A stretch of DNA of 64,000 nucleotides from positions 44,977-108,976 of the forward strand of contig NQYJ01000007.1 in NCBI GenBank assembly GCA_002285055.1, read 5' to 3'. The translations under genes were made by a program, and so were the position numbers. Positions 61,703 to 64,000 of this stretch are shown in pieces. A model generated the notes under the pieces. The model was given only the letters and a program-made list of their open reading frames with translations, made no database searches and was not told the DNA's origin. Origin of the DNA: Candidatus Izimoplasma sp. ZiA1. GTDB lineage: Bacteria > Bacillota_I > Bacilli_A > Izemoplasmatales > Izemoplasmataceae. Position 1 is the stretch's first letter; every line of letters starts with the position of its first letter.

Positions 61703-63967
61703 ATGCTAGAATTAAAAAAAGTAACAAAGGTATACGAGGTTGGAGAACAACAAATAATGGCTTTAAATAATGTTGATATTACATTTAGAAAAAATGAATT
61801 TGTGTCAATATTAGGACCAAGTGGATGTGGTAAAACAACTCTCCTTAATATTGTTGGAGGTTTAGATAAATACTCAAGTGGAGATTTATTAATTAACGGT
61901 GTTTCAACAAAAATGTTTAAAGATAGTGATTGGGATAGCTATAGAAATACAACAATTGGTTTTGTGTTTCAAAACTATAACTTAATCTCACATTTATCAT
62001 TACTTGATAATGTGGAAATGGCTTTAGCTTTATCAGGGGTTAGTGTTAAAGAAAGAGTAAACCGTGCAACTAAAGCATTAGATTCAGTTGGACTTATTGA
62101 CCATATCAATAAAAAACCAAATCAGTTATCAGGTGGACAAATGCAAAGAGTAGCAATAGCTAGAGCTCTTGTTAATGATCCTGATGTATTACTTGCTGAT
62201 GAACCAACTGGTGCACTTGATTCTAAAACAAGTGTTCAAATTATGGATTTAATTAAAGAAATATCTAAAGACAGATTAGTAATTATGGTTACTCATAATA
62301 GTAAAATTGCTGAGGTTTATAGTGATCGTGTAATTAACTTACTTGATGGTAAAGTTATTAATGATTCAAATCAAGTAAATCATGATGAAGTATTAGAAGT
62401 ACAAGCAAAAAAAGATATGAAAAAAACAAAGATGTCTTATATTGCAGCTTTGAAATCAAGTTTTAAAAACTTGTTTACAAAAAAAGGTAGAACATTAATT
62501 ACAGCACTTGCTGGAAGTATTGGGATTATTGGGATTAGTTTAATATTATCTTTATCTAATGGAACAAATGCAGAAATTAATCGAACTCAAGAAGAAGCAT
62601 TTTCAAATTTTCCAATTACTATTTCAAGAATGACAATTACAGATTTCTTTAGTAATACAGCAAACGATGATTTAACTAGTTATCCTGATTCAGACGCTGT
62701 AATTACAGAAAGTAATGATGGTGGGTTTGCTACTCACTACAATAATATCTCAACTGATTTTGTTGAATATTTAAGAGGGTTAAATAGTTCAACTTATAGT
62801 GAAATATCTTATCAATATAACTTCCCTTTACATATATATAATAAAAACGGGAATATTTATAAAGAAGTACTTGAGAATGGTTTTAGTTACACAAGTGGAA
62901 CTAAAACAGATAATTTAAGTAGTTATGATTTATTAGAAGGTGAATATCCTGAGTCAGAGGATGAACTTGTATTAGTAGTAGATCAATATAATCAGATAAG
63001 TAGATATACATTATCAGATCTTGGACTTAGTGTTAGTGGTAGTTATACACTTAGTGATTTTGTAGGTTTAACTTATAAAATAGCTACAAATAATGTTTAC
63101 TTTAAACAAGTAGATGGTGTTTATACTGAAAACACTAACTTAGAAGAAATGTATAATAATAACGAGAGCTTAGACTTAGAAATTGTTGGGGTTTTAAGAA
63201 TTAAAGAGGGTGTGGAAAACGGGAACTTAAATGAAGGAATAAACGCACTTCCATCTTTACAAACAAAACTTCACGATAATGCTCTTGCATCAAATATTGT
63301 TATCGCTCAAAATGCTGATAAAACAATAAATGTTTTTACAAATGAAGCATTTAATGATCAATTAACATTTGATGAAATTAATAATGCTATTGGTGGGGAT
63401 GAATCACCTGTGAGTATTAACATTTACCCAAAAGATGTTGATACAAAAAAAGATATTAAAGATTATTTAAATGCTTATAACATTGGAAAAGCAGAAGCTG
63501 ATAAAGTGATATATTCAGATATGTCTGAATCATTCACTGGAATGATTACAAAAATAATTAATACTATAGCTTTAGTATTATCTGCACTTGCTGGAATAAG
63601 TTTAGTTGTATCTTCAATAATGATTGGTATAATAACTTATGTAAGTGTAATTGAAAGAACTAAGGAAATTGGAATTATGAGATCTCTTGGAGCTCGTAAA
63701 AAAGATATCTCTAGAATCTTTAATGCTGAAACATTAATCATTGGATTAACAAGTGGACTGCTAGGAGTAATCACATGTTTAATCTTAATCATCCCTGCAA
63801 ACATGATTATTGAACATTTCACAAAAGTAAATGGATTAATGAAATTAAATCCATTACATGCTTTAATATTAATTGCACTTAGTAGTGGGTTAACACTTCT
63901 TTCAGGAATTATTCCTTCAAGAATTGCTGCTAAAAAAGATCCAGTTATTGCACTTAGAACTGAATAA
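61703..63967 (+). CDS. MacB-like ABC exporter, fused ATPase and FtsX-type permease
   Basis: 754 residues. The ATPase (about 1-225) has Walker A LGPSGCGKTTLLN near 37, signature LSGGQMQRVAIARAL near 144 and Walker B VLLADEPTGALDS. A linker leads to a membrane helix near 268-288, a large extracellular domain (about 290-615) and three final helices around 625-650, 680-705 and 720-740, with the FtsX motif ERTKEIGIMRSLGARKKDI near 660. Such type VII exporters remove antimicrobial peptides or handle lipoproteins. A response-regulator-like direct repeat lies upstream, and a further gene begins 20 bases downstream. GGAGG precedes the ATG. The substrate is unknown. Confidence 0.9.
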   Translation: MLELKKVTKVYEVGEQQIMALNNVDITFRKNEFVSILGPSGCGKTTLLNIVGGLDKYSSGDLLINGVSTKMFKDSDWDSYRNTTIGFVFQNYNLISHLSLLDNVEMALALSGVSVKERVNRATKALDSVGLIDHINKKPNQLSGGQMQRVAIARALVNDPDVLLADEPTGALDSKTSVQIMDLIKEISKDRLVIMVTHNSKIAEVYSDRVINLLDGKVINDSNQVNHDEVLEVQAKKDMKKTKMSYIAALKSSFKNLFTKKGRTLITALAGSIGIIGISLILSLSNGTNAEINRTQEEAFSNFPITISRMTITDFFSNTANDDLTSYPDSDAVITESNDGGFATHYNNISTDFVEYLRGLNSSTYSEISYQYNFPLHIYNKNGNIYKEVLENGFSYTSGTKTDNLSSYDLLEGEYPESEDELVLVVDQYNQISRYTLSDLGLSVSGSYTLSDFVGLTYKIATNNVYFKQVDGVYTENTNLEEMYNNNESLDLEIVGVLRIKEGVENGNLNEGINALPSLQTKLHDNALASNIVIAQNADKTINVFTNEAFNDQLTFDEINNAIGGDESPVSINIYPKDVDTKKDIKDYLNAYNIGKAEADKVIYSDMSESFTGMITKIINTIALVLSALAGISLVVSSIMIGIITYVSVIERTKEIGIMRSLGARKKDISRIFNAETLIIGLTSGLLGVITCLILIIPANMIIEHFTKVNGLMKLNPLHALILIALSSGLTLLSGIIPSRIAAKKDPVIALRTE

Positions 63968-63986
63968 TTAATAAAGGAATGATAAT

Positions 63987-64000
63987 ATGTTTAGAATATT
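63987..64000 (+). CDS. Start of a further gene, truncated by the window end
   Basis: AAAGGAATGAT followed by ATG and the codons for Met-Phe-Arg-Ile opens a frame 20 bases after the ABC exporter stop. Only four residues are visible. They would suit a two-component response regulator (often M-x-R-I-L), which would fit the upstream direct repeat, but this is a guess. Confidence 0.4.

Noticed and set aside
1..64000. Possible use of the Mycoplasma code (TGA as Trp), because of the low GC content
   Set aside because: Serine dehydratase and yidD end at TGA with family-length products, and Trp residues are encoded by TGG.
1..64000. CRISPR arrays, insertion sequences, prophage and rRNA operons
   Set aside because: No regularly spaced identical repeats, transposase, terminal inverted repeats or rRNA-like sequence was noticed while reading.

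Overview
The window is 64 kb of AT-rich (roughly 30% G+C by eye), gene-dense chromosome from a low-GC Gram-positive-type bacterium. Genes run in short operons on both strands, often overlap by 1 to 20 bases, and are closed by compact, often bidirectional intrinsic terminators. TGA is used as a stop (serine dehydratase at 46098 and yidD both end in TGA) and Trp is TGG, so the standard code applies and the Mycoplasma code does not. The gene set (PadR, DegV pairs, YtxK-AckA, TrmFO-XerC, DUF2089, DUF1700/DUF4097, diacylglycerol-type glucosyltransferase, LtaS-like enzyme, many GGDEF/EAL proteins, full polyamine operon) points to a free-living deep-branching Bacillota/Mycoplasmatota lineage. An Izemoplasma- or Haloplasma-like organism is my best guess; this is inference and not proven here. 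No transposase, phage gene, CRISPR array or rRNA was seen, and no gene-free stretch exceeds 300 bases (the longest are 44472-44741 and 51095-51349).

Layout. 1-2.5 kb: histidine/formimino catabolism (ftcD tail, hutI, fchA). 2.5-5.4 kb: PAS protein plus PAS-GGDEF-HD-GYP protein. 5.4-14.2 kb: BFD-like ferredoxin, GT8 glycosyltransferase, hemolysin-III family protein with two DegV/FakB-like proteins, DUF362-ferredoxin protein, uridine kinase-like protein with a GT4 glycolipid glucosyltransferase, LtaS-like sulfatase-fold enzyme. 14.3-14.7 kb: tRNA-His, tRNA-Gln, tRNA-Leu. 14.7-18.8 kb: GGDEF/degenerate-EAL protein and two CPA2 antiporters. 18.8-23.9 kb (minus): metK-speD-speA-speE-speB, a complete arginine/methionine to spermidine route. 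24-28.4 kb: Bcp and YidD; YtxK-like methyltransferase, acetate kinase, a repeat-bearing surface protein. 28.5-34 kb: dnaE, pfkA, pyk. 34-39.9 kb: PadR with HAAS/DUF4097 protein; RND exporter with TetR. 39.9-44.5 kb: B12-radical SAM protein, uvrB, CmpB-like membrane protein. 44.6-46 kb: a four-gene SHOCT-like/DUF2089 regulatory cluster that includes a 34-codon gene. 46-51.1 kb: serine dehydratase, two paralogous RNA uracil-C5 methyltransferases flanking an unusual ASKHA protein. 51.1-54.9 kb: DnaA-box cluster, TetR with an AAC(6')-like acetyltransferase, K+ channel-like transporter, LacI regulator. 55-64 kb: thioredoxin-like lipoprotein, trmFO-xerC, two c-di-GMP proteins, MacB-like ABC exporter, and the first codons of another gene.

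Themes. Four proteins with c-di-GMP enzymatic domains (14761 and 59858 with altered catalytic motifs) plus one PAS-only partner suggest active second-messenger signalling. Envelope stress and drug export recur: PadR-HAAS-DUF4097, SHOCT/DUF2089, RND-TetR, TetR-acetyltransferase, ABC exporter behind an OmpR/PhoB-type direct repeat. Regulatory DNA is unusually legible, with several palindromic operators placed directly on promoters.

The observation I rate highest is the protein at 48670-49677. All recognisable ROK/ASKHA sugar-kinase motifs are present, but in circularly permuted order: C-terminal lobe motifs first, phosphate-1 in the middle, and phosphate-2 at the extreme C-terminus.
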